Shown one piece after another: positions 26,601 through 37,466 of a stretch of 64,000 bases of DNA (position 1 is its first letter; the number at the start of each line of letters is the position of its first letter). Position numbers and translations under genes: made by a program. The notes under the pieces are model-generated. The model was not told the DNA's origin, did not search any database, and was given only the letters and a program-made list of their open reading frames with translations. The stretch is from Baylisascaris procyonis (taxonomy: Eukaryota; Nematoda; Chromadorea; Rhabditida; Ascarididae). Location: NCBI GenBank assembly GCA_037389465.1, contig JAZARR010000164.1, positions 3,486,501 through 3,550,500 on the forward strand. Reading direction: 5' to 3'.

Positions 26601-29600
26601 TTTTTATGTATTGATCCCTTGTGAGTGAATGAAATAGTTAGAAGTTACATTTGTAAGACATTGAAGTACCATCTGTGCTGTCTTCTTTTTTATTATGTCA
26701 CTAAGAGGCGATTCTTAATTCAACCACTTCGGTCATAATTTCCTTTTCTTTTTCGTTATTATTGTTGCATTTTTTCTAATGAATAAGTGAGCATATTCAT
26801 TGCAGCTTCGACTGTTCGTGGAGGTTAGTGGATGTTGATTACGAGCAGGAAGTTCTCTTCCAAGAGGGTCATAGTAGACCTGTTTTCCACGCCGACTTTC
26901 AATGTGACGGCTCACTTATACTCACTCTGTAAGTGCGATTTCGTATCTTTTATTCAAGCAGATTTTTCCTTATTGAAATCTGCCTTTATTTATGAATAAC
27001 AGTATAAAGCAATCGCTCGTTTATTTGCCGGTTGCGTGTTTCGATGTTGTTGTTAGCTTGATTTCGCACATTACTGTTTTGTTTGGAGGAATTGATTTCC
27101 CATTATGATGTGGAATAAATGCTTCAGAAAGCTGCGAGGTTCCCGCCCCGAAAAAAAGGAAAGAGGTTTATATCCTACATCACATCAGACAAAACTCTCG
27201 ACAGTTTTGAATTCACCGCGAATGTTAGGATGGACGGCGGTTGTTGAGGAGGGTTTTACTTTGAAAGAGCAGGGGGGAGTAGCATTATTTGAAAACTTTG
27301 ACATAGTAACATTATCAGTCTGTACGTGTGAAAACCTACCATTTTTCGAGTTTTCATGGCAGAAGAGAGAATTTGGGGGGGGGGGGGTGGGGAAATAGTT
27401 TTGTTCTTCCAAACGTTTAAAAGTTTTATCGATAATAGAATTATCTCGCTGTTTTGTGCGGTTCCATTAAGTGTCGTTGAAAACATTCTCAGTCAGGCAA
27501 TCAAATGCTTCCGAATCATCCGTGCGAATGTTTCTGCTTCAAAATAGATAGACATATGCTGTCTCAAAAGCAGCTTTGGGTCTCAAATAGACCCGCTTTA
27601 CTTGAGAACATTTAATCCCTCTTTTACCATGCAGAGAATTAGTGAGCAGTAAGCGTATGTTCACATTAATCGTTCTTTATTTCACTTGTGGATACACGAT
27701 CTAGACCTGCTAATACATTCTAGGCTAAAGTTTGTATTTTTTAAATTGAGGATAGAGTTTCGCCACTCCAAATTATTCATCGACATCAAAAGCAAGTAGT
27801 GAGTAAATTGTCTGATTGCACTGCTATTCCATTTGCATTTTGAATGATTTATTTGTGTTTAGAGAGTTGTTTTGAGTTTCTCCTTCCTTCTTCGATCTCC
27901 AAATTACACTCTATTACTCTCTTTTTTTTTGTTCATTTTGCTATTCTATGAGGTATATTGAGAAGGTGAACTATTTGAATACAGAAAAGCAATAGGTTTT
28001 ATTTTTCATCTAGACTTTTTATTTCTTTCCAATGAAATGATGTTAGGGTTTATAGTTTTTATACATCGAAAGGGAAGGAACTACTGCATTTCTCGAACAA
28101 TGTTGATGATTCATCGATATTCACTGTTTTTTCAATTGGTATATAATAGACAAAAAGCGCGCATTATGGAATCCTCTAGTTATTCTCAGTCGAATGAATT
28201 CTTCGCATCCAGAATTAAATATAATCGACATCACTGATCATCTGAGGAGTCTCAATCGATTATTTGAGCAATATTTGCATGCACAGGTTAAGTGAATGTC
28301 TGAAAGATTGCCCCTACGAAGGTCTCGCGTGTTGCTAGATTTCTCGCATGCGAAAGTTCAGTGAACGATTCGGAAAACCTTGCATGCGAGACTCCTTATG
28401 CGCTGCTTGAGTAATTTTGCAGGTCGGATGCAGAGGGCATCTCTTTCATTGATTTCTGTTATTCGAACCTATAACCCATCTTCTCTGTTGCCGATTGTCG
28501 CACGTAGAGTGTGGGTTGGCGTCTTCCCTCTGTTCCACTAGAGGGAGGGGGGGGGGACGTTAGCTAACAGTTATCCGTTATGAGCGCTTTCAATTTTTAG
28601 AAATTTTCGTCATCGTGGCATCGTTCATATGTACTGCGTGATGAGTTCAACGCTAGAAAATAGGGAGAATGCTTTGCTTGGCAATAGCGAATAATATTGC
28701 CTGTTTCAGGGGCATGGATTGCTACGGTCGAGTGTGGGACCTGCGAACGGGCCGTTGTATTATGTTCCTTGAAGGACATTCAAAGGAAATTCATTGTGGG
28801 CAGTGGCTTCCTAACGGGTATTTTTCCTTCTCGATATTTCTTCTGCGCATACGCTTGTGTCATGCGCACTTCTGGTGCGCTTGGAAATGGAGGGGAATTA
28901 AACCAAAAGACAATCCTTCCAAAATATTGCGCAGCAATCCGCAGGAACGAAAAATCCCTCGAGTTGCGCGGAGAATACCGGCGAGGTTGCTGCGTCTGTC
29001 TGTATCGATAGATCTTGCAGTTCCGTCACTGAAACTTTACTGCGTCCTAATTAGATGATCCAAGTTTTGTACATTATTGACACCTTGCCTTCCCCCATAT
29101 AACAGCTTGGCTATATTTTTCATTAAAAGTAGAGAATCTGGCACAATATGTGTTTTATAGACACGCTTGCCAGACTAACCATTTCCACGAGTTGCAATTG
29201 AATAGAAAATGCTCAATAATGCAGTGATGTCGTGGAACTGTTATTTCAAAGTTTACTATTCCACAAGCCGATTAAAATATTCAGTTAAGTTTTAATTCAT
29301 AAACTAAATAAACCAACGGAAATTCAACAAATCGTTGGGAGCGTTTAGGTCTCCCAGTGAAAATCCAGCGATTGTTTTGTATATTTTCGATCCTGAAGAT
29401 TCATTGTATCGTTTAACATCATTGAACTTTTTGTAGAGAATTCGCCATATCGTTTCGACTTCTCGATAGAAAATACCGACAGGTGGCATCATTGCATTAA
29501 TTGTGCTTGTAAAGATCTTGAGCAGAAAGTTTGTTTTTATGCACTCTTGCAAATTTCCATTCATTAAGCTCGTTATGGTGGGATCATCTTTGCATGCATG

Positions 29601-30678
29601 TATGTGTATACGTTAGCACTGAAGAACACTGAAGCTGCACAGTTTTTTTAGTTAATAGGGTTTCTATTTTAAACGTGTGGAGTTTCCACCTCACGTCGTT
29701 TGGGTCATAAGGAAACAAGGTGTCCTCCAGGTGATTTCGACAAGAAGTTCCAGCATTTAAAATTGAGAGCATTACTATGCACATTTTATTGTTTGCACAT
29801 ACGTTATGAAATTGTTCACACAAGAAGGTATAATGTGTCATGCCAGCTGCTTTGGCAAAACTTCTGGCCTCTTTTGTTGGGCGAAATGATGACCTGACTG
29901 GTTGTGAAGTGCATGTGACACTCACTGTCATATCATCCGCCATGCTATTACTTATTTTGAACGAGTGGATTTATGTTCTGCTGGGGAAAGCGCCACTTCC
30001 TTTCGAAATTTTTCTCGTTGCAAAATTTTTAAAAAACGATAGCATTTCAGTTATCAGATGGTGACGGGTTCAGCGGATAACAGCTGCATGGTGTGGGATC
30101 TCCGCATCCGACGTTCAATAAAGCCGATCGCAGCGCACACCTCGTTGGTGTCCGGATTGAAAGTCGATACCAAAGGGCTATATATGATCACATCGTCATT
30201 CGACAACTCGTTAAAGGCACATAATCGTATTTTTTACGATAGGATTGTGGTCGCAGCGAGAAAGTTTGTAACACATGGCGTTGTTATAAAAGTACTGCAG
30301 TCACTAGAAAGATTTATTAGGGCTTTAAAATGCTAAATCAGTACGTGTTTTTATTTTTCATTCTTGCGAAATCAGAAATCAGACTTGAAGATTTTCGCAT
30401 ATTCGTGTGGGAATGGGAGCTATAATTGGTGAGACGTTTTTTATCACTCGCAGATGTCTTTCAAGAATTTTCGTTAAACATTTTCATCACTTGATTACTC
30501 GATTGTGATTATGCTTTTCATATATCACCCATTGAGATAGTAATAACCCATAATTGCTTAATAAAACACTTTTGAATATCGTTTTCGGAGCTTACCAGCT
30601 TATTAAAGCCTGAAAGTTCGTATGTTGATAAACTCCTATTTCTTATAATCTTGAAACGCCGTTCGTTTTTTTTTCTCT

Positions 30679-30757
<79 letters not shown>

Positions 30758-31466
30758 AATCGTCATGGTTTCTGTTGGTGTCGTCAGCGTTCACTGTCAT
30801 TATTGAAAGCCAGAAATTGGTAGTAACACCTGTATGGGAAGTTGGAAATGTAATATCGTGGTGCGAGCTCAAATGGGGCGGGAGAAGAAGTTTGCCACTC
30901 TCATAATTTGCATTTAGTTTGTCGATCGATAGGGAACATTACAATCGTTGCGAGCAGGGCAAACCTAATATTAGCCGATGCGATCGGATTCGACCGCTCT
31001 GTAAAGCCATTTGGAGGGGCTCTTAATGTTATAGGCTGTTCTAAGGGCTATATGTCTGCGCCTCCTTTCTTCCTGTGTGGGATGAGCAATAAATAAATAA
31101 ATGCACTCCTCATCCCGCTTTCAAATATCTTTTGTATCCTCTGCCTTTGAATGAATTCTTTGTAAATTGTTTAGACGAGAAGAACCGGAATTCGTTCTTG
31201 CTCACATTATTTGCCATTAAGTTATTCATAGCAGCAGTATTGTTCTGTTAGGAGGTCTAGTTTATGAAATGAGTCGTGCTATATTCTTCCAGCACAATGT
31301 GTTTTAAGCATTTCAGATTTGGGAGACAACCGGCTGGCGTCCTTTACGACAGCTGATGGGTCATGACACGAAAGTAATGGGCGTTGACATTTCGCCGAAT
31401 GGTAAATGGGTGGCGAGTGTGGCCTTCGATCGTACCTTCAAATTGTGGACCAAGCAGTTGTACTGA
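20666..31466 (+). CDS. prp-4: U4/U6 small nuclear ribonucleoprotein PRP4 (PRPF4), WD40 protein
   Basis: Scaffold of the U4/U6.U5 tri-snRNP, needed for spliceosome assembly in the nucleus. Nine exons: 20666-20746, 21886-22069, 22433-22659, 24491-24657, 25559-25831, 26806-26928, 28710-28817, 30051-30216, 31317-31466. The joined protein is 492 aa (human PRPF4 about 520). The SFM/PRP4 motif covers about residues 65-110 ([31 protein letters not shown]). WD40 repeats fill residues about 200-492, with blades ending [50 protein letters not shown] and FKLWTKQLY. Introns 1-7 are GT-AG. Intron 8 has no usable GT: AAG is followed by GCACAT, and only a GC donor at 30217 joins DNSLK to IWETTGW, matching the DNTAKIW of the human protein. 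Exon 3 uses a TTTAAG acceptor. It lies directly after RPB3 in the same orientation. Confidence 0.96.
24024..24062 (-). repeat. C-rich tract, putative minus-strand G-quadruplex
   Basis: Six or more runs of three to seven C residues with loops of one to four bases in PRP4 intron 3. The minus strand fits a quadruplex; the plus strand could form an i-motif. Confidence 0.65.
27375..27392 (+). repeat. Poly(G) tract
   Basis: Thirteen G, one T, then four G, in PRP4 intron 6. Long mononucleotide G runs are prone to assembly and sequencing error. Confidence 0.7.
28342..28391 (+). repeat. Perfect 10-bp inverted repeat
   Basis: TCTCGCATGC at 28342-28351 and GCATGCGAGA at 28382-28391 can pair around a 30-nt loop in PRP4 intron 6. 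Function unknown. Confidence 0.6.
30217..31316 (+). other. Non-canonical GC-AG intron in PRP4
   Basis: Exon 8 ends TTAAAG at 30216 and the intron opens GCACAT. Exon 9 opens ATTTGG after TTTCAG at 31316. The nearest upstream GT (TC|GTTAAA) would need an exon 9 start that breaks the frame. Phase and homology both support the GC donor. A sequence error or polymorphism turning GT into GC cannot be excluded from one sequence. Confidence 0.75.
30685..30755. repeat. (TA)n microsatellite, 71 bp
   Basis: Uninterrupted TA dinucleotides inside the GC-AG intron of PRP4. It can extrude as a hairpin and is likely length-polymorphic. Confidence 0.95.
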
Positions 31467-34400
31467 AAAGTGAATGGAGCCATTCGATGTTATGGGATTT
31501 CAACCATTCCACTGGTGCTTCAACGACGATCTGTGAATGTTGGATGCTTTTTTTCTGAAGAGATAGTAATATCTGCAGCGAAATTGCGCGAAATTATGGG
31601 ATGAGCTAAGGCTTATTAACTAGGGGTAGCTGATGGGTAAACGGGAGCCAAAAACTGCTCCTAAGTTTGTGATTATCGGCCAGCTTAATGCCATTTGTCA
31701 TTTTAATGAGTTTGATCGCCGAAATTGCTGAAAATATGCCGTATTTTTTGGATCCTTGGGATCGGCGCTATTGGCGCTTCCAGTAAGGCCTTTCATCTGT
31801 GCCTTTGTTGCCTCGAGTTCTTGCTGTGTTGAAAGTCATTAATTTTGAGATTAAAAGTAGATCTTTCTACAGGTTTCTCTGACATCTATAGGTCATAAAA
31901 AAGAAAATATTTCAGTGGAGTTTGTTTCTTCCACCGTGTAATTGGATTGTTGTAAAAGTGAACGAAAAGATTCAATTTTCGGGTGATTGAATCTGCTTTC
32001 TCATATTGGCTCTTAGAAATGTCTTTTTGAACAATTCGGCAGTTTGTTTTATTTTCGTTCTCCATCATCATATCTTTGTGACATAGTTCGCTCTTTGTTG
32101 GAAGGAGCCGATTTTTGAATTTTTAGTTGTTTTCATATTCACTGAGAGAAGCATGATATCTTACGTTGGAATTCCTTAATAAGAGCAGTTCGATCTCGAC
32201 CTTTGATTCCCGTTTTTATTGAATTCTCGATACACCTGGTGGTTCACTGAGTCGACTTACTTCACTTTTGTGCATTTTTTCTGTTGTTGAATTCATTTTT
32301 ACTATAAATATAATGCAGTTCTGCAATTTCGAACCTCTTTTGTGTGGGATAAAGAAGGTGGCGAAAATTATACGAATTCGAATGCTGCCCTATAGCGTAT
32401 AACGGATGTTGCACTCATAGGTGGGTGGAGCTGGAGAGGGAGAATGCTTTTCTCTCTCCCTTTTCTTCTAAAAGCTCACTATTTGCAGGACGAGCAGAAA
32501 AGCTGGTGTGAAACGAAGCATTTTTGATTAAGGCATCAGAATAGTTCTGATGCTCAGAAGACCTGAGAAGCTTTTTGGGTACACTCGTGTAGAAGGCAGC
32601 AATAAAATTTTAAAATTTTCTGAACGAAGGACAGTACTATCATAAATGCCCAAAACTCTGATCTCTTTAGCTATACATTATAGATCTGAACTAAGCGAAC
32701 AGCTGTCCATCTGATTTTAGGAGTACTTGAATTCAAAACTCACAGATGTCAGTCACCAGTGGGTTTGGGTCGCATACAGCAGATGTGCGATTGGTGAACT
32801 GCCGATGTACTGGTTGATGTTGTGGTGCTTTTGATATTCAGAGAGCGGGAAACGATAGAACACTAGTAAGGTGATGAGACAACGAAAGTCTTGTGAAGCT
32901 CAAGAAGAAAAGCGGTGTCGTGAATTTCGAAACAGCCAGGCAGGAAGTTACTTTGCTACCTGCTGTAAAATCGAGACACGGCCAATGCTCGACGTTTCGG
33001 ATTATCTATGAATAAGCTGGTTGTTCAAGCGGTCGCTGTGTGTACTCGAATGACCGTGCTTTGCATGTGCATCGGTCGGCTGGGATGCCGTGCAAGCGAG
33101 CGTCTCACGCATCGACTTTTTTCTATATTTCTAAGTAATAGAGCGCAGTAGGGTTTATGCGTAAATCCTGGTGTCGGCAGTCTCTTCCTGCCAAAACTTA
33201 TCAGTGTTTTGAGTATGGATGCTTGTGTCCAGGTAGCCAAAATTCAGTGGATAGCAATGTTGCAGTAAAACTCAGAAAATCAGTGGCCGGACAATGATTC
33301 CTAAAGAAATCACTTCAAGTTAGGAACTCCAAATTAAATCGAGCAAAAACGAATGCCCACTGGAACACTCTTTCGCATAACCTCCAGTCGAACAATGCAC
33401 TCGAAAGGTTCGGTCTTCCGAACATGTACAGCGATTGTGCGAGCAGTGTGCACACTATTAAGATTACGCAAAAAGCACCCTTTCGTAATCTGATTGGTTG
33501 GTGTTTCGTTCGCGAAGGAATTAAAGTGGTGGGGGGAGGGGATTAAAACGGTGATGTCTAATCAGATTAGGGTTTAATTGACTGCTCGGCAACGGTATTT
33601 TATTTCTTGGTCAAATTCCCAGTGTTGCTTCCCATGGCCATCAGGTATCTGTTTGAATTGTTCAAGGTAGTGAGGAAAGCGAGACTTTCATCATTATCAT
33701 GCACACGAACGCCTTATGACAAATCGTCGTCAAATAATGTAACTAACACCCATTGTCCACTGAAGTACTCTAAACGACTTTCGTTCCTTTTTTTAACCAT
33801 GTGCACGTACGAAACCACTTTACGGTGTCCATACGAGCGACGTGCGGACCCCCGTCTGCAATAATAATGCACCTTATTATTTCAGGCTGCCTAAATTAGG
33901 TGTTAAGTAAAGAGATTTGCTTGCATAGGAAGGAAGAAAGAGGAGTTGAGAAGTTTTCGCATACGCGCAATAACTAGCGCCTTGTTTGGGTTGCAAATCA
34001 CTGGTCAGTTCTCCAATAACACCCGCAATTGTCCGGTGGTGATCACACGCATACCATATGATAAGTAACTTGACAGGTGACAATCTGCAAGATGGGGACC
34101 TCATGAAGGCCGCGATTCGCATCACTGTTGCCAGTTGATGTGCAGTTTTGTATATTATACGTGGCAGCAATCTATCAGACCTATTTCTTGTGCAGATATG
34201 GCATAATGCAATCAGCGTTTATGAAGGTGTGGTCAAAACAATAAGGAACTGTTGCTTTCTTGATGAAAGCATTTCGCAGTTTGCAAAGTGGGGCTAATTC
34301 CCATGTCTTCAGTCAAGGTTGAAACTGATATTGCAAGGAGCAGCTAACCCTGCTCACCATAACTCTTTCATTCAATGCTTGTAACCCATCCTACTTAGAG

Positions 34401-34945
34401 ACTTAAAATGTGCTTCTAATCAAATAATTGAAACATTTGTTGCATCTCAGATTAGAGATCAACTTTTCAAACTGCAAAGAAAGATTAAATGTTAAGGCTT
34501 ATTGATGGTAACAACAGTAGTGCGGTTAAGATAAAGAAGGGATGCGGGAAATAATCGTAATGAATCGGTGTTGGATGACTGATGCTGTAGCGACATTGTA
34601 AGTCCAATTCGTTGCCTCTAATTAAGGATTGCAACCTCTTCACTTCAAATCAGGAATGCATCTATGTGTTCGATTGATATCGGAAGTCAATCGTTGGTTG
34701 TTATTTTTCTTCGTCAATTACCAGTACGATTTCACCGACGCAAATAAATATCTTCATCTGCGCTGTTTGGAAGATATAGAACTCTGAAGTGACACCACCT
34801 TCGTCCTCTACCTATACGGGGCTGCTATTTTCTCAACACGCTCCTTCAGGAATCAACTGTTCTAGGAGCAACTGTTCCCAATACAGAAATTTATGCTGAT
34901 TTTTTCCACTCACTGTTTTCACTTATTGGGAAGAGAAGATATATC

Positions 34946-35245
34946 ATGTCAAACGCAGTGAAACAGGTTTCTAGTATTGCCCAATATTACTTCATATCAT
35001 TTCTCACTGCTGTAAAAAGGGCACTAGGGAAGTTTGTTTTGAAGTTGGTTTTGGTTTTGTTGAAATTCTTAATGACTGTCGACATCGACGGGGTGAAAAT
35101 CTCTCTTTGTCACAGTGAAACGCAACACTGCGATTGTTGCCAGCGGCGAAGAACTTGGAAGAGATCTATGGAACGCTTATGCGATGGTGATCGTCACTCT
35201 CATAATGTAGTGGAAGTGGTAGACGCCACCTTTGATACTTCTTAG
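34946..35245 (+). CDS. Unassigned open frame, 99 codons
   Basis: Starts with a real ATG and ends TAG. The N-terminal half is hydrophobic (about residues 14-43: FISFLTAVKRAL, then KLVLVLLKFLM); the C-terminal half is polar with a CDCCQRRR segment. An alternative reading of 35116-35186 in another frame, bounded by CACAG and GTGATC, gives RNTAIVASGEELGRDLWNAY, which looks more like a coding exon. The two readings exclude each other. No family recognised. Confidence 0.15.
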   Translation: MSNAVKQVSSIAQYYFISFLTAVKRALGKFVLKLVLVLLKFLMTVDIDGVKISLCHSETQHCDCCQRRRTWKRSMERLCDGDRHSHNVVEVVDATFDTS

Positions 35246-35735
35246 AGCTCGAATATTTTCGATACAGTGGGGGAAAAATTTCCATGGACTTTGGACGGTC
35301 AAAACAAATAAAAGTGAAGAGGTAAAGTTCACTTGAGAAGCACATTAATAGATTTTCTTATACTGCAAAAAGTGCAAAACGAATAAAAATCTAAAGGTGG
35401 AATCTAAAAGAAAGTTATCAACGTCGATAGTCATTCACATAAGTGCACTAATAGGGAAGTTTTAGGGAAGGAGTGAACCTGAATTCCAACAACGATAGTT
35501 TTTTATTTCACCTTTCAATCGGCCATAAAATAAAGAAAAAACTTCCCAAATCAACAGGTTCGTCGACGTATCTGACTTCCGATTATTTGAGAAAGAAAGT
35601 AGAAAATATTTTCTGAGATCCGCAAAAAAACTTGGAAAATTAAAAAATGTCGAACGATGCATCATTTATGTGCATATCGTTGAATGATGTTTTGTGGCGT
35701 AACACCTTCGCTTTCATCGCAAATACGGACTCACA

Positions 35736-36089
35736 ATGAGACACGATCGCCGCGTCGCGATGACCCCGTTTGAGGAACATTCGATGAGGCGCCGATACAT
35801 TCATTTAATTCATTTAATTGTTTCCTCGACCTGTGCAGCCATTAACTCGGGCGCCAAAAGAACCACAATGATAATGGCCGAAAGCTTTTTGTTTCAATTT
35901 CTTTTTGCTTATTTATTCTTTTGTTTTTTAACCGCACCATCATCCTCTAGTTGCCTTATTCTGAATGTTTCCTTGTTTGTTTTAAGGAGGGTGGGGAGAT
36001 ATACCAAAGAATGTCGTGAGATCTCCTCAACGTCAGTCACAATGACCGTAGCGTTCTCGATTCGGTCTATGAGTTTTCGTTATAGATAG
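35736..36089 (+). CDS. Unassigned open frame, 117 codons
   Basis: Opens with ATG at 35736. The first 25 codons are Arg-rich and CpG-rich (MRHDRRVAMTPFEEHSMRRR), unlike the AT-rich surroundings, then the frame becomes hydrophobic and Ser/Phe-rich. It could be a first exon or 5' leader of the downstream RhoGAP gene, or chance. No splice partner was identified. Confidence 0.15.
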   Translation: MRHDRRVAMTPFEEHSMRRRYIHLIHLIVSSTCAAINSGAKRTTMIMAESFLFQFLFAYLFFCFLTAPSSSSCLILNVSLFVLRRVGRYTKECREISSTSVTMTVAFSIRSMSFRYR

Positions 36090-36567
36090 TAAGGGAGCAG
36101 TTTATCCCTCGAGACGCTTCTTTCGGTTAGGAAAAGGAAAATCGCTGCAATTATTTGTTAGTGCTTTTGCAGTTACTGCAATATTCATGTTTTGCAACAG
36201 TTCCGCAACTTGTTCCTCAGATTCCTCGCACTTTTGTAAGTCTTTGCTATAACATTCTTGCGAAGTTATGCCCATGAATGCGTATAAATCCATTTATTGT
36301 TCTATGTCTATCCAATATTTATTGTTTTTGTTAACTGTTCCACTCAACGGAAGTTATAATGAGGGAATTCATTTTTCCTTCGATGTTATAAACGGTGGAA
36401 TATTTGTCATGCAAATTGTCGATTGCATATGTCAACGTTTATCCAGAATTCCGCTGTTTCTAAATAAATTATGTATTTCATCGTTTTTATTTTGCACACA
36501 TTTATGCATAACAAGTGTGCTGAGGTGAATTACAGAAATAATGGAACGCCCACGCGTATGAACTTTC

Positions 36568-37098
36568 GTGGCGATTTTCCTACTTGCTCTAAAGCTAGTG
36601 CAATTTGTTAGTATGATCAGTGGAATTGCAGAAGAAACAAGCAGTGCTAGTCTCCCAGGCATCACATCCCTTTGTTCAGGTGAGCTGAGCGACAAGAATC
36701 CAGATGATGTAAGCAGTAACCATGTTGCGCATAGCGCCAATTCGATATCAACTATATAAGTAAACGTTGTATAAGTCGAATGTGCAGCATGTTGTTGTGC
36801 GGATATACTATTTCAGAGCAGATGATTGACAAGTGCTGGGTGCTGTATCGGTTGGTCTTGGTAGAGAGAGACTTAGGTGGCATATTGTTGTGCCAGATGG
36901 GTGGATATTGCGAAGAGCGCCGCAGAATTGGGCCACACTCTCAACCGCCCTTATCGGCAAACAAATTTTGTTGATTCGATCGGCTATACGCGCTGTGTTG
37001 CGTTCTATGAAGTGTGTTCGAGTTGTAAGGCAAACATCACAACTAAGATGGTTTTTCTTGTTGACCGCAATATTTACGTATCCGATGATCATTGACGA
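36568..37098 (+). CDS. Candidate small two-exon gene, unknown product
   Basis: Possible exon A (open from 36568, first ATG at 36613) ends at a good donor, GATGAT|GTAAGC at 36708/36709. Possible exon B starts after ACTTAG at 36876 and runs to TGA at 37096-37098. Both are in phase 0. The joined reading has a hydrophobic N-terminal segment (AIFLLALKLVQFVSMISGI) and several Cys (SLC, YCC, RC, VCSSC), as in a small secreted protein. Against it: the hydrophobic segment lacks an upstream ATG in frame, and competing frames of about 100 codons are open over exon B on both strands. No family recognised. Confidence 0.22.
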
Positions 37099-37163
37099 TA
37101 AGTACATAAAAAATAATTCTATCTGTGCAATCATTTAGCGAACGGACAGCCAATGTTTAGAAT

Positions 37164-37466
37164 TTGGATGCGGGAGAAGTAAGAAAGTTAATATTCAGCG
37201 AGTTTGTTCTGAAATTGACCAAATGCCTTCCCACAACGACCAAATGCCTTTCGACCATAGCGAACGCTGCTGCCACGTTGCACAAGATTGCTTTCACACT
37301 GACCAAAGGTATCTTCAAAATGGGCAATTCGTCAGAAATGTCAGTTTTCCCGTGCGATACTTGTGAAGTGAAACCTGCACTATGTAATCATACTGTTAAT
37401 GCAGTATATTTTCTTCACGTTATGCCTACCAGTCATTCATCTATTCCAACGATCATCGAGTGACTA
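37164..37466 (+). CDS. Unassigned open frame with a 7-residue duplication
   Basis: The frame is open from 37164 to a TGA at 37464-37466 and follows an acceptor-like ATATTCAG at 37198. It contains two copies of a 13-bp unit (GACCAAATGCCTT at 37217 and 37238) exactly 21 bp apart, read as LTKCLPT and TTKCLST, then a Cys-bearing segment (PCDTCEVKPALC). It could be a further exon of the candidate just upstream, but no phase-compatible donor was found. Confidence 0.15.

Noticed and set aside
33025..34170. Minus-strand frames 33025-33240 and 33877-34170 as a possible minus-strand gene
   Set aside because: The first has no ATG, they share no convincing splice sites and no family was recognised.
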